From Verrucomicrobiales bacterium (GTDB taxonomy: Bacteria > Verrucomicrobiota > Verrucomicrobiia > Verrucomicrobiales > DEV007), in NCBI GenBank assembly GCA_028281705.1, contig JANQJH010000467.1, positions 1 to 35,803 on the forward strand: a DNA stretch of 35,803 nt, given 5' to 3'. The translations under genes were made by a program, and so were the position numbers. Positions within the stretch are counted from its first letter, which is position 1. Each line of letters opens with the position of its first letter. This document shows positions 7,507 to 14,608 of this stretch, piece after piece. The notes under the pieces were generated by a model that saw nothing but the letters and a program-made list of their open reading frames with translations, ran no database searches and was not told where the DNA came from.

Positions 7507-9227
7507 CTCGCCACCTCCATCGCCCGATCACTGCTCGTCACCTCGACCTTGCTCGCCGTCTCCTGGCGCGCGTACATGGCCACTGCTGTGCCGTTACGGG
7601 CACTGTCATGGTAACCGGCCGAGACTCTTTTGGTCAGCATGTCCTCAATGCAGGCTGCACCGCCGTAGAGGCTCGGTGATCCGCCCTGCGTGATGTTGGT
7701 TGCCGTGTAGCTTCCGCGACCTTCGAGCAGCAGCGTCCGGAACCTGGTTCTCGGCCCGAAGCTGGGCGCCGAAGGCAGGTAGTGGATGCTCCGGAAGTCC
7801 AGCCTCTGGGCTCGACCGTCTCCGGGCGAGTGGATGCCGATTCCCACGGTGTTGGCGGCAGGCGATTGCTCGATGTGGATGTTGGTCCAGCTCCCGGCCT
7901 GAGTGGAACCGGTGATGATGGCCGGGGCGATCATGCCCCCGAACCGATTGTTGCGGCCGTGGTCGAGCGTCACGTCGCTCACCCGGAAACTGCGGCCGTG
8001 AACACTCATGCCAATCGCGTCCGGCTTGTTGGCCGCCATCAGCCAGAGACCGCTCATGCTCACCATGTTCAGCTGCGTGTAATGGGCTCGCCGAGGCCCG
8101 TTGTGGCTGTTTGTCTGGTGCCTTGGACCACCGATGCCGTAGCCGCCGTAGTTCTTGATCGTGATGTTCTGGAGCACCGTGTGCTCCTGGAGAGCGCTCT
8201 CCCACATGATGCCCGAGACACGCCTGTGAGGCTGCTTGGCGGGGCAGGAGATTGCCAGGTCCCGCACACCACCCGCGAACCCCTGATCCGGGTTGCGTCC
8301 CGGCTGCTGCTCGTACCCGATCTCGATGACCGGGGTGCTGCCGTGGACCGGGTAGTCCTCGGTCAGGATGTGGTGATCGGTCAGGAACTCGAAATGCGTG
8401 CCGCCCGCGACGACCTGAGAGGCTCCGGCGCCCTGACCTGCCAACTGGCAACGGATGCCATCCAACCGGATGGGTCTGCGCACCGCCACCTCACCCGGTG
8501 GCATGATGACCGTGATCTGCGAGTCGGTGGCGTTCTGGTACCGGGCAGACATCGACGCCGCGGCGATCGCATCGTTGTTTTGATCGGCCACCAGCCACGA
8601 TTCGTTGCGCGCGCCAGCCGGCGATACCTGCAGCCCCCACCATCTGGGATCTCGCCGGTTGTCTCCGCCAAAGGCTCCGGTGATCGTCGTCCCGCCGCGG
8701 TTCCAGCGTGCTGGGTAGGTTTCGTCGATCTTGTAGCCCCGGAAGATCCAGCGATCGGCGGGATTGATGATGGGGCAATCGAAATGCAAACGATGGCCAT
8801 TGGTCTGCAGTCGCCCACGCTCTCGGAAGGTCAGGGAACCAGTTGAAAAGGTTCCGGATCCCGTCACGTCGATCGGGGAGGTGATCTCGACGTCCTGGTC
8901 GACCAGGAGTGCAGCACTGACCTTCGACCAACTGTCGAAGACGGGATCCGGGGTGGGGAGGAGAGGAGGTGGTCGGGATTCGAGCTGATCGATGCGCTCT
9001 GTGAGCGAGTTGACGGCCGACTTGAGGGCATCCAGTTCGTAGCGCGCCTCTCTGACGGACGTCCGGAGTGGTGCGAGCTGCTCGGACTGTTTGACCGTTA
9101 GCCGGCTGAGGCTCTGGATGACACGGGTGAAGGCCTCGGACGTTTCTTTGAACTCGTCGATCATCGGGTCCTGGGCAGGTGCCAGGGCGAGTGTCAGCCA
9201 GATGATGATGGGGAGGATGTGTTTCAT
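7503..9227 (-). CDS. Secreted coiled-coil and beta-helix protein (pectate-lyase-like fold)
   Basis: The ATG at 9227 begins MKHILPIIIWLTLALAPAQDP, a clear signal peptide, and overlaps the stop of the upstream gene as ATGA; a longer frame to 9317 lacks this logic. The mature part opens with a heptad-rich coiled coil (about 20-88) ending in a Pro spacer (SRPPPLLPTPDP). About 480 residues with repeated short beta strands, Asn and Gly turns follow (DNRRDPRWWG, ITIKNYGGYGIGG, NIHIEQSPAAN), typical of right-handed parallel beta helices such as tailspikes and pectate lyases. A trimeric coiled coil plus beta helix resembles a tailspike, but phage tail proteins do not have signal peptides, and it lies in the early operon. 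An exported surface protein made by the lysogen is more likely. Catalytic residues cannot be named. Confidence 0.65.
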   Translation of the reverse strand: MKHILPIIIWLTLALAPAQDPMIDEFKETSEAFTRVIQSLSRLTVKQSEQLAPLRTSVREARYELDALKSAVNSLTERIDQLESRPPPLLPTPDPVFDSWSKVSAALLVDQDVEITSPIDVTGSGTFSTGSLTFRERGRLQTNGHRLHFDCPIINPADRWIFRGYKIDETYPARWNRGGTTITGAFGGDNRRDPRWWGLQVSPAGARNESWLVADQNNDAIAAASMSARYQNATDSQITVIMPPGEVAVRRPIRLDGIRCQLAGQGAGASQVVAGGTHFEFLTDHHILTEDYPVHGSTPVIEIGYEQQPGRNPDQGFAGGVRDLAISCPAKQPHRRVSGIMWESALQEHTVLQNITIKNYGGYGIGGPRHQTNSHNGPRRAHYTQLNMVSMSGLWLMAANKPDAIGMSVHGRSFRVSDVTLDHGRNNRFGGMIAPAIITGSTQAGSWTNIHIEQSPAANTVGIGIHSPGDGRAQRLDFRSIHYLPSAPSFGPRTRFRTLLLEGRGSYTATNITQGGSPSLYGGAACIEDMLTKRVSAGYHDSARNGTAVAMYARQETASKVEVTSSDRAMEVAR

Positions 9228-9850
9228 GAGCAAGAGCAAATTTGTTCGTTGATCAGGCCGACGAGCTGGAACCTGAATGCATTGGATTCGGCCTCTGAAG
9301 ATGGCTCGTTCTGCCAAATGAAGTTCTGTAACTTCGAGGCCCTATTTTCTTCCTTAGCTTTCCCACAATCTTCGAAGCTCGGCAGATCGCCTGTCGTGAG
9401 CAACTTGGGCACATGAGCCACCTTCTCGGATCTCATGAATTGATGCTCTGCTTCAAGTTTGGCCTCATAACCGATCGTCTCGGACTTGGCATCGAACACC
9501 TTGGGGACGATATCACTCAGATCCACACCAACCGACTGCGCGAGCAAATCGAGATAGATAAATGTGTCGGCCAGCTCACGCGCCAATTCCAGTCGCAACT
9601 GGACGGGCGTCTCCGCGTTTCCAGGAATTCCATCCCGAACGCGATTAATTTTTTTGGCTATGTTCGCTGCCTCTCCCAGCCCACCAACCACTGCGGTAAA
9701 CCAATCTGAGGTTGTCCACGATTCAAGGGGGTGATTGAATCCGCCTGGTGATTCGCATCGATCTAGGTTTGCTTTACTGAATTCTCTTAGATTCATGGCT
9801 ATCGCTGATTTGTTAGTTGTTGTCTCGTTGTCGGTTATTCGATTTTCCAC
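9224..9850 (-). CDS. MazG-like nucleotide pyrophosphohydrolase family protein
   Basis: The start is GTG at 9850, preceded by GGAGGGTGGAGATAA and overlapping the upstream gene by 16 bases; an internal ATG at 9796 has no ribosome site. Of 208 residues, the middle (VVGGLGEAANIAKKINRVRDG...LELARELADTFIYLDLLAQSVGVDLSDIV) matches the all-alpha MazG/NTP-PPase layout: a GEAANI helix in place of the EELGE motif, and ELADTFIYLDLLA in place of ELADVLIYL. Such enzymes hydrolyse (d)NTPs to the monophosphate and are common in phages. The first acidic motif is partly replaced (one Glu left), so activity is uncertain. The C-terminal 70 residues are unlike the family. The protein is cytoplasmic. Confidence 0.65.
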   Translation of the reverse strand: MENRITDNETTTNKSAIAMNLREFSKANLDRCESPGGFNHPLESWTTSDWFTAVVGGLGEAANIAKKINRVRDGIPGNAETPVQLRLELARELADTFIYLDLLAQSVGVDLSDIVPKVFDAKSETIGYEAKLEAEHQFMRSEKVAHVPKLLTTGDLPSFEDCGKAKEENRASKLQNFIWQNEPSSEAESNAFRFQLVGLINEQICSCS

Positions 9851-10164
9851 TTATCTCCACCCTCCCTCACCTGCGCGGCCACCGGCAGCTCCGCACCACT
9901 CCGGAGCGTCCGCACCACCCGGAAGTAAACGCGCTGCGGCCTGGCCTCCGTGTAGAGCACGGCTGTGATCGGTCCATCGCTACCGGGTATCGTCGGGAGC
10001 GCCTGTTCCCAGTGCACGAGATTCCAGGACTCCTCGAGGCTGTAGAGGTAATCCGAATAGGAGTTGGCCACCTTGAGCAGGTACACGCCGTGCTCGTGAC
10101 TGGTGGTGATCTGCGGTTCGCGGGCCAGGAAGAGGGCCCAGATGACTGCTAGGAAGGCGTTCAT
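9835..10164 (-). CDS. Small secreted protein with verrucomicrobial-type C-terminal domain
   Basis: This 109-residue protein has an N-terminal hydrophobic segment (MNAFLAVIWALFLA) that reads as a signal peptide. The remainder (YSDYLYSLEESWNLVHWEQ...GPITAVLYTEARPQRVYFRVVR) has the pattern 'Y-L-S-x-N-L-x-x-W ... YFRV'. That pattern is found at the ends of many secreted proteins of Verrucomicrobiota and also ends the host surface protein at 32495 in this window (YSTDLTNWEVI ... YYRAEE). A bacterial exported-protein domain inside a phage early operon suggests capture from the host. The function is unknown. It precedes the MazG-like gene with a 16-base overlap. Confidence 0.55.
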   Translation of the reverse strand: MNAFLAVIWALFLAREPQITTSHEHGVYLLKVANSYSDYLYSLEESWNLVHWEQALPTIPGSDGPITAVLYTEARPQRVYFRVVRTLRSGAELPVAAQVREGGDKWKIE

Positions 10165-10167
10165 GGG

Positions 10168-10449
10168 TCAGAAGAGTTCCTGTTCTGCCCGATTTAGAGC
10201 TGACGCGGATGCACGATCCCAAGTCTCTGTGTCCGGCTCCTCCATGCCGAAGGCTGCTTCGGCCTGCTGAATGTCAGCCACCTTACCATACAGCTCCAAG
10301 GCAACTACGCCTCCAAGTGTGTTTTCCTGATCCTCCGCGGAGATCCCCTTGAGTCTCACTATGCCAGGCTCGGACTCCACGCGCATCTCGCGACCATCAA
10401 TCGTCAGCCTTGCGCTGTAACTGTTGTCGAACTCAATCTCAATTTTCAT
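10168..10449 (-). CDS. Hypothetical 93-residue phage protein
   Basis: The ATG at 10449 overlaps the upstream stop as ATGA. The first half looks like a small beta sheet (KIEIEFDNSYSARLTIDGREMRVE), the second an acidic helix (AEAAFGMEEPDTETWDRA). No family is recognised. It is followed by the small secreted protein three bases later. Confidence 0.55.
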   Translation of the reverse strand: MKIEIEFDNSYSARLTIDGREMRVESEPGIVRLKGISAEDQENTLGGVVALELYGKVADIQQAEAAFGMEEPDTETWDRASASALNRAEQELF

Positions 10450-10805
10450 TCTTCGTCCTCCCCTCCAGCCATCTTCCGAAGGGCCTCCGCGACCTGGGCC
10501 ATTTCATTTAGGCGGTCCCAGACTGCGCGAGTCCCCTCTACGTCACCCCCGCCTAGCTCCTCAAACTCGTCCAGCGTGTGCTTGCGCTCCCGCTCGATGA
10601 TGTGGGCGGCGCGCAATAGCCTCTGGGAGCGCGTTGGCGATCCTGTCACGTGATTGATCTTCGCTGACTCGCTTTCAAAACGGTCCAGCTTTCGCAGAAG
10701 ATCACGCGGTTTCTCGGGTTCACTGGACAGCGGGACAGCCCGGCACTTCGCGGGGTTTCCGGAAGCTATCCCTCCGGTTGTGACTCCTGTTTGGTTTTCG
10801 TTCAT
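10446..10805 (-). CDS. Hypothetical 119-residue phage protein, helical
   Basis: The N-terminal 40 residues are polar and probably flexible; the remainder is strongly helical and charged (DLLRKLDRFESESAKI, AHIIERERKHTLDEFEEL, VWDRLNEMAQVAEALRKMA). The start codon lies in a CATAACTAACG junction motif shared with two other genes of this stretch and has no Shine-Dalgarno sequence. No domain is recognised. Confidence 0.55.
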   Translation of the reverse strand: MNENQTGVTTGGIASGNPAKCRAVPLSSEPEKPRDLLRKLDRFESESAKINHVTGSPTRSQRLLRAAHIIERERKHTLDEFEELGGGDVEGTRAVWDRLNEMAQVAEALRKMAGGEDEE

Positions 10806-10815
10806 AACTAACGTG

Positions 10816-11265
10816 CTACTTGGTTTTGGGTTTCAAAACTGAGCGCTTGTCCAATGCGTATCTCGCAAGTTCATTGAGGAACATCTTGCCCCCGTAGGAA
10901 CCGCTCCATGAGCCAGCGTCTCCATGCACGTAGATCTGAAGCTCTGGCAGGAATCTGACTGGCTGGTATCCGGGGGTATCGCGACACTGCCAGTGGCTGA
11001 TCACCAACTTTGAATCTTTGGTGACCTGCTCAAAGATCGGGTAATGAACTTTACGCCCTACCTGACGAAGGATATCCGCAATACTATCGCCGGCTTCCAG
11101 CCTGCCTGTTGCGAAGTTCGCTTCCTCGATATCCGCCTGATGGGATTCCGCAAGACGCCGCTCACTGAAAAGTTTTCCGTCTGCGGTTTTAAATCTGGTT
11201 ACTTCCTTGACCAATTTGGAACAATCGGGTGGCGACCAAGTTTCGGATTTGGTTTCAGTGCTCAT
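10816..11265 (-). CDS. Hypothetical 149-residue phage protein
   Basis: It starts MSTETKSETW at the ATG within the 22-base repeat at 11263-11284. The middle (DGKLFSERRLAESHQADIEEANF) resembles a segment found in small phage proteins, and the C-terminal part looks globular (YQPVRFLPELQIYVHGD, GGKMFLNELARYALD). No catalytic motif is seen. The N-terminus resembles that of the next small gene upstream (MSIEMEN), which hints at duplicated 5' ends. Confidence 0.55.
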   Translation of the reverse strand: MSTETKSETWSPPDCSKLVKEVTRFKTADGKLFSERRLAESHQADIEEANFATGRLEAGDSIADILRQVGRKVHYPIFEQVTKDSKLVISHWQCRDTPGYQPVRFLPELQIYVHGDAGSWSGSYGGKMFLNELARYALDKRSVLKPKTK

Positions 11266-11284
11266 AACTAACGTTTTCTTGGTT
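11263..11284 (-). repeat. 22-base direct repeat at gene junction, copy 1
   Basis: Bases 11263-11284 are identical to 11751-11772. On the minus strand the repeat reads AACCAAGAAAACG followed by TTAGTTATG, ending in the start codon of the 10816-11265 gene. A shortened copy sharing the first 12 bases lies at 10803-10814, again at a start codon. Confidence 0.85.
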
Positions 11285-11472
11285 CATGATTCACTCTGGC
11301 GTTGTTCCAGTTCGACTGTAACGTCGAAGAGCAGGCAGCTTGCCTCAGCATGAGCCTTGATGAACCGGTCTTCGTCTCCGACTTGATGAGCCAGCAGCAT
11401 CTGCGCGACCCAATTTGATGCCGCGTCTGCTTTCTCCAGCACAGACTCAGGGTTTTCCATTTCAATGCTCAT
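11284..11472 (-). CDS. Hypothetical 62-residue phage protein
   Basis: The frame starting MSIEMENPESVLEKAD at 11472 is preferred over an overlapping 65-residue frame because it begins directly after the upstream stop (TAGTTATG) and has a normal helical composition (AASNWVAQMLLAHQV, AEASCLLFDVTVELEQ). It is flanked, together with the next gene upstream, by the 22-base direct repeats. No function is recognised. Confidence 0.5.
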   Translation of the reverse strand: MSIEMENPESVLEKADAASNWVAQMLLAHQVGDEDRFIKAHAEASCLLFDVTVELEQRQSES

Positions 11473-11474
11473 AA

Positions 11475-11753
11475 CTAGTCCACCTCCATGCGCTGAGATT
11501 CACAATCAACGGAGTTCAGCACCTGCTTGACGTGTTGCCAGTATCCGAAATCACGATCTACATCTACTAACTCTCCTCTGTGCCAGGTATCTACGTCGCC
11601 GCCGTGGATTGGGCCTGTCATCTGGTAGCGGTAATTCGCCTTGGCTGGATGCTCCGGGTGGTCGCCTGTGTTTTCGATATCCAGGCAACCCATCACTCTC
11701 TTCCGACGCTCATCGCCTCTGGGAATGAGTTCTAGTGTTATTCTTAGCGGCAT
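11475..11753 (-). CDS. Hypothetical 92-residue phage protein
   Basis: It begins with an RNA- or protein-binding-like beta strand (MPLRITLELIPRGDERRKRVMGC is basic) and ends in a helix (YWQHVKQVLNSVDCE). Pattern MPLRITLELIPRG...LDIENTG...YRYQ is reminiscent of small phage beta proteins of unknown role. Its start codon forms the end of the 22-base repeat at 11751-11772. Confidence 0.55.
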   Translation of the reverse strand: MPLRITLELIPRGDERRKRVMGCLDIENTGDHPEHPAKANYRYQMTGPIHGGDVDTWHRGELVDVDRDFGYWQHVKQVLNSVDCESQRMEVD

Positions 11754-11772
11754 AACTAACGTTTTCTTGGTT
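11751..11772 (-). repeat. 22-base direct repeat at gene junction, copy 2
   Basis: This is identical to 11263-11284. Here the repeat also encodes the last residues (PRKR) and stop codon of the upstream gene. In copy 1 it lies after the upstream stop codon instead. The two copies bracket the 62- and 92-residue genes. Confidence 0.85.
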
Positions 11773-12160
11773 TAGGTTTCTCGTGCACGCCTGCAATTCC
11801 GTAGAGGAACGACTCCTCGCCGGATCCAGGATGGATGCCCTGGGATACCCGCCAGAGCTTGCCGACTCGCCACAAGGCCCAGAGATCGAAAAACGCCTCT
11901 GCGGCTCTCTCTGCCGAATAATGCAGGGTAGCGATGCTGCCTCCTGTCATTTGCTCAAACATTATCGCGCATTCCGTCTGCGGCCCTTCGTCGACCAGCT
12001 TGTCGATTATCCACCTGAGATCCCGAGCTTTCAGGTGCTCGCGAGCTTTCCTGACCTCCTGGCGAACACGTTGAGCCGCCTCACGCATGGCCGCGCATCT
12101 CTCCTCGTGGACTTCGCGGCCAACCTCTGGAATGAGCCATTGCTGATCGTTTCTTCCCAT
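11756..12160 (-). CDS. Hypothetical phage protein, about 134 residues
   Basis: I chose the ATG at 12160 (MGRNDQQWLIPEVG) because it follows the upstream stop by two bases and is preceded by GGAGGAAGAATAGGA; ATGs at 12178 and 12226 would overlap the upstream gene. The first half is basic and helical (EERCAAMREAAQRVRQEVRKAREHLKAR). The second half (LRWIIDKLVDEGPQTECAIMFEQMTGG...GKLWRVSQGI) has a helix-turn-helix-like spacing seen in small phage DNA-binding proteins. No firm family. Confidence 0.55.
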   Translation of the reverse strand: MGRNDQQWLIPEVGREVHEERCAAMREAAQRVRQEVRKAREHLKARDLRWIIDKLVDEGPQTECAIMFEQMTGGSIATLHYSAERAAEAFFDLWALWRVGKLWRVSQGIHPGSGEESFLYGIAGVHEKPKPRKR

Positions 12161-12162
12161 TC

Positions 12163-12456
12163 CTATTCTTCCTCCCATCTTCTTTTCTTCCTCTCCTCTG
12201 TTCGCTTGATGCCATTCATCGCGCACTCCAACGCATTCGGAAGCGACATGCCCTTGCCCTGATAGTAGTTCATGATTCTCTTGAGGCGCTTCCTGGGGAT
12301 GCTTACCCCCAGCGCTTTACTGAGACCTAGAGCCCATTCCTCAAGCGTTTGGCAGGCTCCCCAAAGAATGATTTCGATGTCCCTGGGAGGCAATTCGGAG
12401 CACATCTCATCGTAGCCGGCCTGAACTTGTTGGATCATCAATTCTGTTTCTGTCAT
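12163..12456 (-). CDS. Hypothetical 97-residue phage protein
   Basis: The ATG at 12456 overlaps the stop of the helicase-loader gene (ATGA at 12453-12456) and follows AGGAG. The protein is helical, with a Trp-rich middle (ILWGACQTLEEWALGL) and a very basic and acidic tail (KRTEERKKRRWEEE). No domain is recognised. Its place right after the loader suggests a replication accessory role, which is inference. Confidence 0.55.
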   Translation of the reverse strand: MTETELMIQQVQAGYDEMCSELPPRDIEIILWGACQTLEEWALGLSKALGVSIPRKRLKRIMNYYQGKGMSLPNALECAMNGIKRTEERKKRRWEEE

Positions 12457-13130
12457 GCACTCTCCTTTCTGAATTGAAGGACACTCCAGTCCTGGGTTTC
12501 TTCAAAGACCACCACCTTGCTCCCATGTCGGAGAAGACGGCTCGCAACCCGCGCATCGATCCTTTCAGCGATCCGCTCGAGATCCAGGTTCGAGGTCCAA
12601 ATGGTAGGCTTCCCAATGCGTCGCTCCGCGATTTCAGACGCCTTCGCCTTTGTGATCTCCGAGTCGTAGCCGGCGCCAAGGTCATCGATCACCGCGAAGT
12701 CCACGTCGTCGCAGATGTAGCTGACGATTCCGTAGTCTCGGTCCCGAATCTTTTGAGTGATATAAGCCCAGTTGAACTTCTGCTTCTTCTGGAGTTTCTC
12801 ACGAAATCCAGAGGCGCTGTTTCCATCGCGAGATTTGACCATCTTCGGTCTGAATCGCTGATAGAGCGCCATGGCCAAATGCGTCTTGCCGGCGCCCCCG
12901 TTGCCCAGAAGAGACAGCCAGATGGGCTCACCACGGGCGCTCGCATCAAGGAACTCATGAGCGAACCTCACGGCCCGCTTCAGTTCCTCGTTGTAGGCCT
13001 CCAGGCCAAACGTGTCACTTGATGCCACCGTACTGAGAGGTTTTACCTTCGTTGCACGTTCCGTGCGTTCCAGAGCCTCTGGTAGTGCTGTGCTGATGTG
13101 TTCCATTTGATTTTGATTTCTGTTCATTGC
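12453..13130 (-). CDS. DnaC-like AAA+ helicase loader
   Basis: The Walker A motif GNGGAGKTHLA (about 75-85) and Walker B FAVIDDLGAG (about 144-153) are followed by KPTIWTSNLDLE, a sensor-1 'TSN' motif, and RVASRLLRHG, which holds the arginine finger. This is the standard DnaC/IstB-type ATPase of about 225 residues that loads the replicative helicase at the phage origin. The start is uncertain: ATGs at 13130 (MNRNQNQ) and 13109 (MEHIST) both overlap the 3' end of the initiator gene by about 100 bases. I chose 13130. It is downstream of the initiator in the same operon, the classic initiator-plus-loader pair. Confidence 0.85.
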   Translation of the reverse strand, partial: AMNRNQNQMEHISTALPEALERTERATKVKPLSTVASSDTFGLEAYNEELKRAVRFAHEFLDASARGEPIWLSLLGNGGAGKTHLAMALYQRFRPKMVKSRDGNSASGFREKLQKKQKFNWAYITQKIRDRDYGIVSYICDDVDFAVIDDLGAGYDSEITKAKASEIAERRIGKPTIWTSNLDLERIAERIDARVASRLLRHGSKVVVFEETQDWSVLQFRKESA

Positions 13131-13809
13131 GACCCCAGGACGCCGCGAACTTCCGAAGATCGGAGGTCCACCTGGTGATCGGTTGTTGCTTGCGTCGCCA
13201 GCCCAAGGCATCGCGGTCGTGCCACCACGAGGTTACGATTTCCTCGGAGATGGCCATCTCGCCGCCGCGGCTAATCGCCCGCTCCAGCGTCACCGGAGGG
13301 ATTTCCGAGGACGATTCGTCGTCTCGCGCGCCCGCGCTGAGAGAGAGAGAATTGTCGGAGTCGGTATCGGTATCGGAGTCGGGGGAAATGTTTTCGTCTG
13401 CAAACATTTGTTCGCAAGCGTCCACAGATGTCGGCGGCGGCATGCAATCGCCGTCAGACCCCAGATAACAACACTCGAGGATCTCCTTCGGAGGATCGGG
13501 GCATTTGCTCTTCTTCGCTCGACCCTTTTCCCATTTCATCATCTGGACGAACCTCTTCTGACCTACGCTGTATAGACGAATCAGGTTGGCCTTCTCGCAC
13601 TCGGCGATCCAACGGACCAGATTGGCCTCTCTAACGTCGTTCAGTCTGAGGGGGAATAGTTTGGGTCTGAGCAAGGCAGGGCTTGCCTCGTGCCGGCCGA
13701 AGTCATCGACAATGACGATCAGGCGGGTCCAGAGGACCTCCGCGCTCATCGAAAGCGAGGAGACGGCCTCGGACTCCAGATAGTCTTGTCGAAGATACCG
13801 ATTGGGCAT
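13015..13809 (-). CDS. Phage replication initiator-like protein
   Basis: The ATG at 13809 gives MPNRYLRQDYLESEAV...TRLIVIVDDFGRHEASPALLRPKLFPLRL, which matches the usual N-terminus of a common phage replication protein ('MPNR.LR.....SE.V..LS...f..RL...vDDfGR..A.p.lLr...fPl'). An upstream in-frame ATG at 13872 would overlap the previous gene. The N-terminal 110 residues look like a winged helix; a low-complexity acidic linker (SPDSDTDTDSDNSLSLS) follows, then a C-terminal basic part. The linker may hold origin or loader contacts. Its last 116 bases overlap the helicase loader in another frame, an unusually long overlap. Origin binding is expected from the family, not shown here. Confidence 0.75.
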   Translation of the reverse strand: MPNRYLRQDYLESEAVSSLSMSAEVLWTRLIVIVDDFGRHEASPALLRPKLFPLRLNDVREANLVRWIAECEKANLIRLYSVGQKRFVQMMKWEKGRAKKSKCPDPPKEILECCYLGSDGDCMPPPTSVDACEQMFADENISPDSDTDTDSDNSLSLSAGARDDESSSEIPPVTLERAISRGGEMAISEEIVTSWWHDRDALGWRRKQQPITRWTSDLRKFAASWGRNEQKSKSNGTHQHSTTRGSGTHGTCNEGKTSQYGGIK

Positions 13810-13822
13810 TGTGATGGATTGG

Positions 13823-14608
13823 CTATGCGTCAGGTTCCGATCCTGACGGGTTTGCGGTTGAGGATTTGCCATGCCGCTGCAGCCACTCCAGGTACCTGGG
13901 CATTGCCGATGACCTGATTGCGGTCCAATTGATCGGGAAGCCCATGAGCGCTTCTCTCAAATTCGGATGGAGCTGGGTACCGGTCACCCCGGCAAAGGTG
14001 CAGAAGTCGTTCCCTTTCTTCCTGTCTCGCTTCTTGAGCGCTGATAGCTTCTCCACACCCCTCTTCACGTCGCTCGCCAATGGGGTAGGCCACCAGCCAC
14101 AATCGGGCTCGACGATGATAAGCTCCAACCGCCGCCGCTGGAATACACGCCCATCTTGCATCATACCCTCGAACGGCAAGATCTCGGAGCACAAGGCCGA
14201 GTCCGGCCCGTCGTAGTTGGACAACGTTCTCGAGGAACACTCGCCTGGGAGCCACCTCTTCAATAATCCGTGCCATCTCACGCCACAGTCCTGACCGGGT
14301 TCCAAGGATGCCGAGGCGTGGTCCGACGAGGGAGAGGTCCTGATAAGGAAATCCTCCCGAAACCACGTCAACAATTCCTCTCCAAGGTCGGCCGTCGAAA
14401 GTTCTGACATCATCCCATATTGGGAAAGGTTCAAGGGTTCCGTCGTTTTGTCGTGCCACGAGTACGTGTCGGGCAAATCGCTCGATCTCAACGGCGCAAA
14501 CAGTTCGCCATCCGAGGAGTTGGCTCCCGAGGATCCCGCCGCCAGCTCCCGCGAAGAGCGCGAGTTCTCGTAGGCGTCGACCAGGGCTTTGCTGAAGTGC
14601 CAGCTCAT
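13823..14608 (-). CDS. Second open frame overlapping the methyltransferase (unknown 261-residue protein)
   Basis: This frame is open for 261 codons and lies almost wholly on top of the methyltransferase frame. Its ATG at 14608 forms the operon's usual ATGA overlap with the upstream gene stop, and GGAGG sits seven bases upstream, ideal spacing; the methyltransferase ATG at 14612 has only three. The protein starts MSWHFSKALVDAYENS and contains DLGEELLTWFREDFLIRTSP, MMQDGRVFQRR and WWPTPLASD. I recall many phage 'hypothetical proteins' with this pattern (FSKAL, GEELLTWFLAGFPARTS, WGMMRDG, WPTP). Their similarity may only mirror the methyltransferase constraint in the other frame. Either frame or both could be translated. 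No function is known. Confidence 0.4.
   Translation of the reverse strand: MSWHFSKALVDAYENSRSSRELAAGSSGANSSDGELFAPLRSSDLPDTYSWHDKTTEPLNLSQYGMMSELSTADLGEELLTWFREDFLIRTSPSSDHASASLEPGQDCGVRWHGLLKRWLPGECSSRTLSNYDGPDSALCSEILPFEGMMQDGRVFQRRRLELIIVEPDCGWWPTPLASDVKRGVEKLSALKKRDRKKGNDFCTFAGVTGTQLHPNLREALMGFPINWTAIRSSAMPRYLEWLQRHGKSSTANPSGSEPDA

Noticed and set aside
7782..8846. 354-codon plus-strand frame
   Set aside because: It is antisense to the beta-helix protein and very rich in Arg, His, Val and Gly, as shadows are in this DNA.
11268..11465. 65-codon minus-strand frame (MKWKTLSLCWRKQ)
   Set aside because: It overlaps the 62-residue frame, which starts immediately after the upstream stop and has normal helical composition. 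The 65-codon frame is Cys/Arg/Ser-rich and ends in the 22-base repeat.
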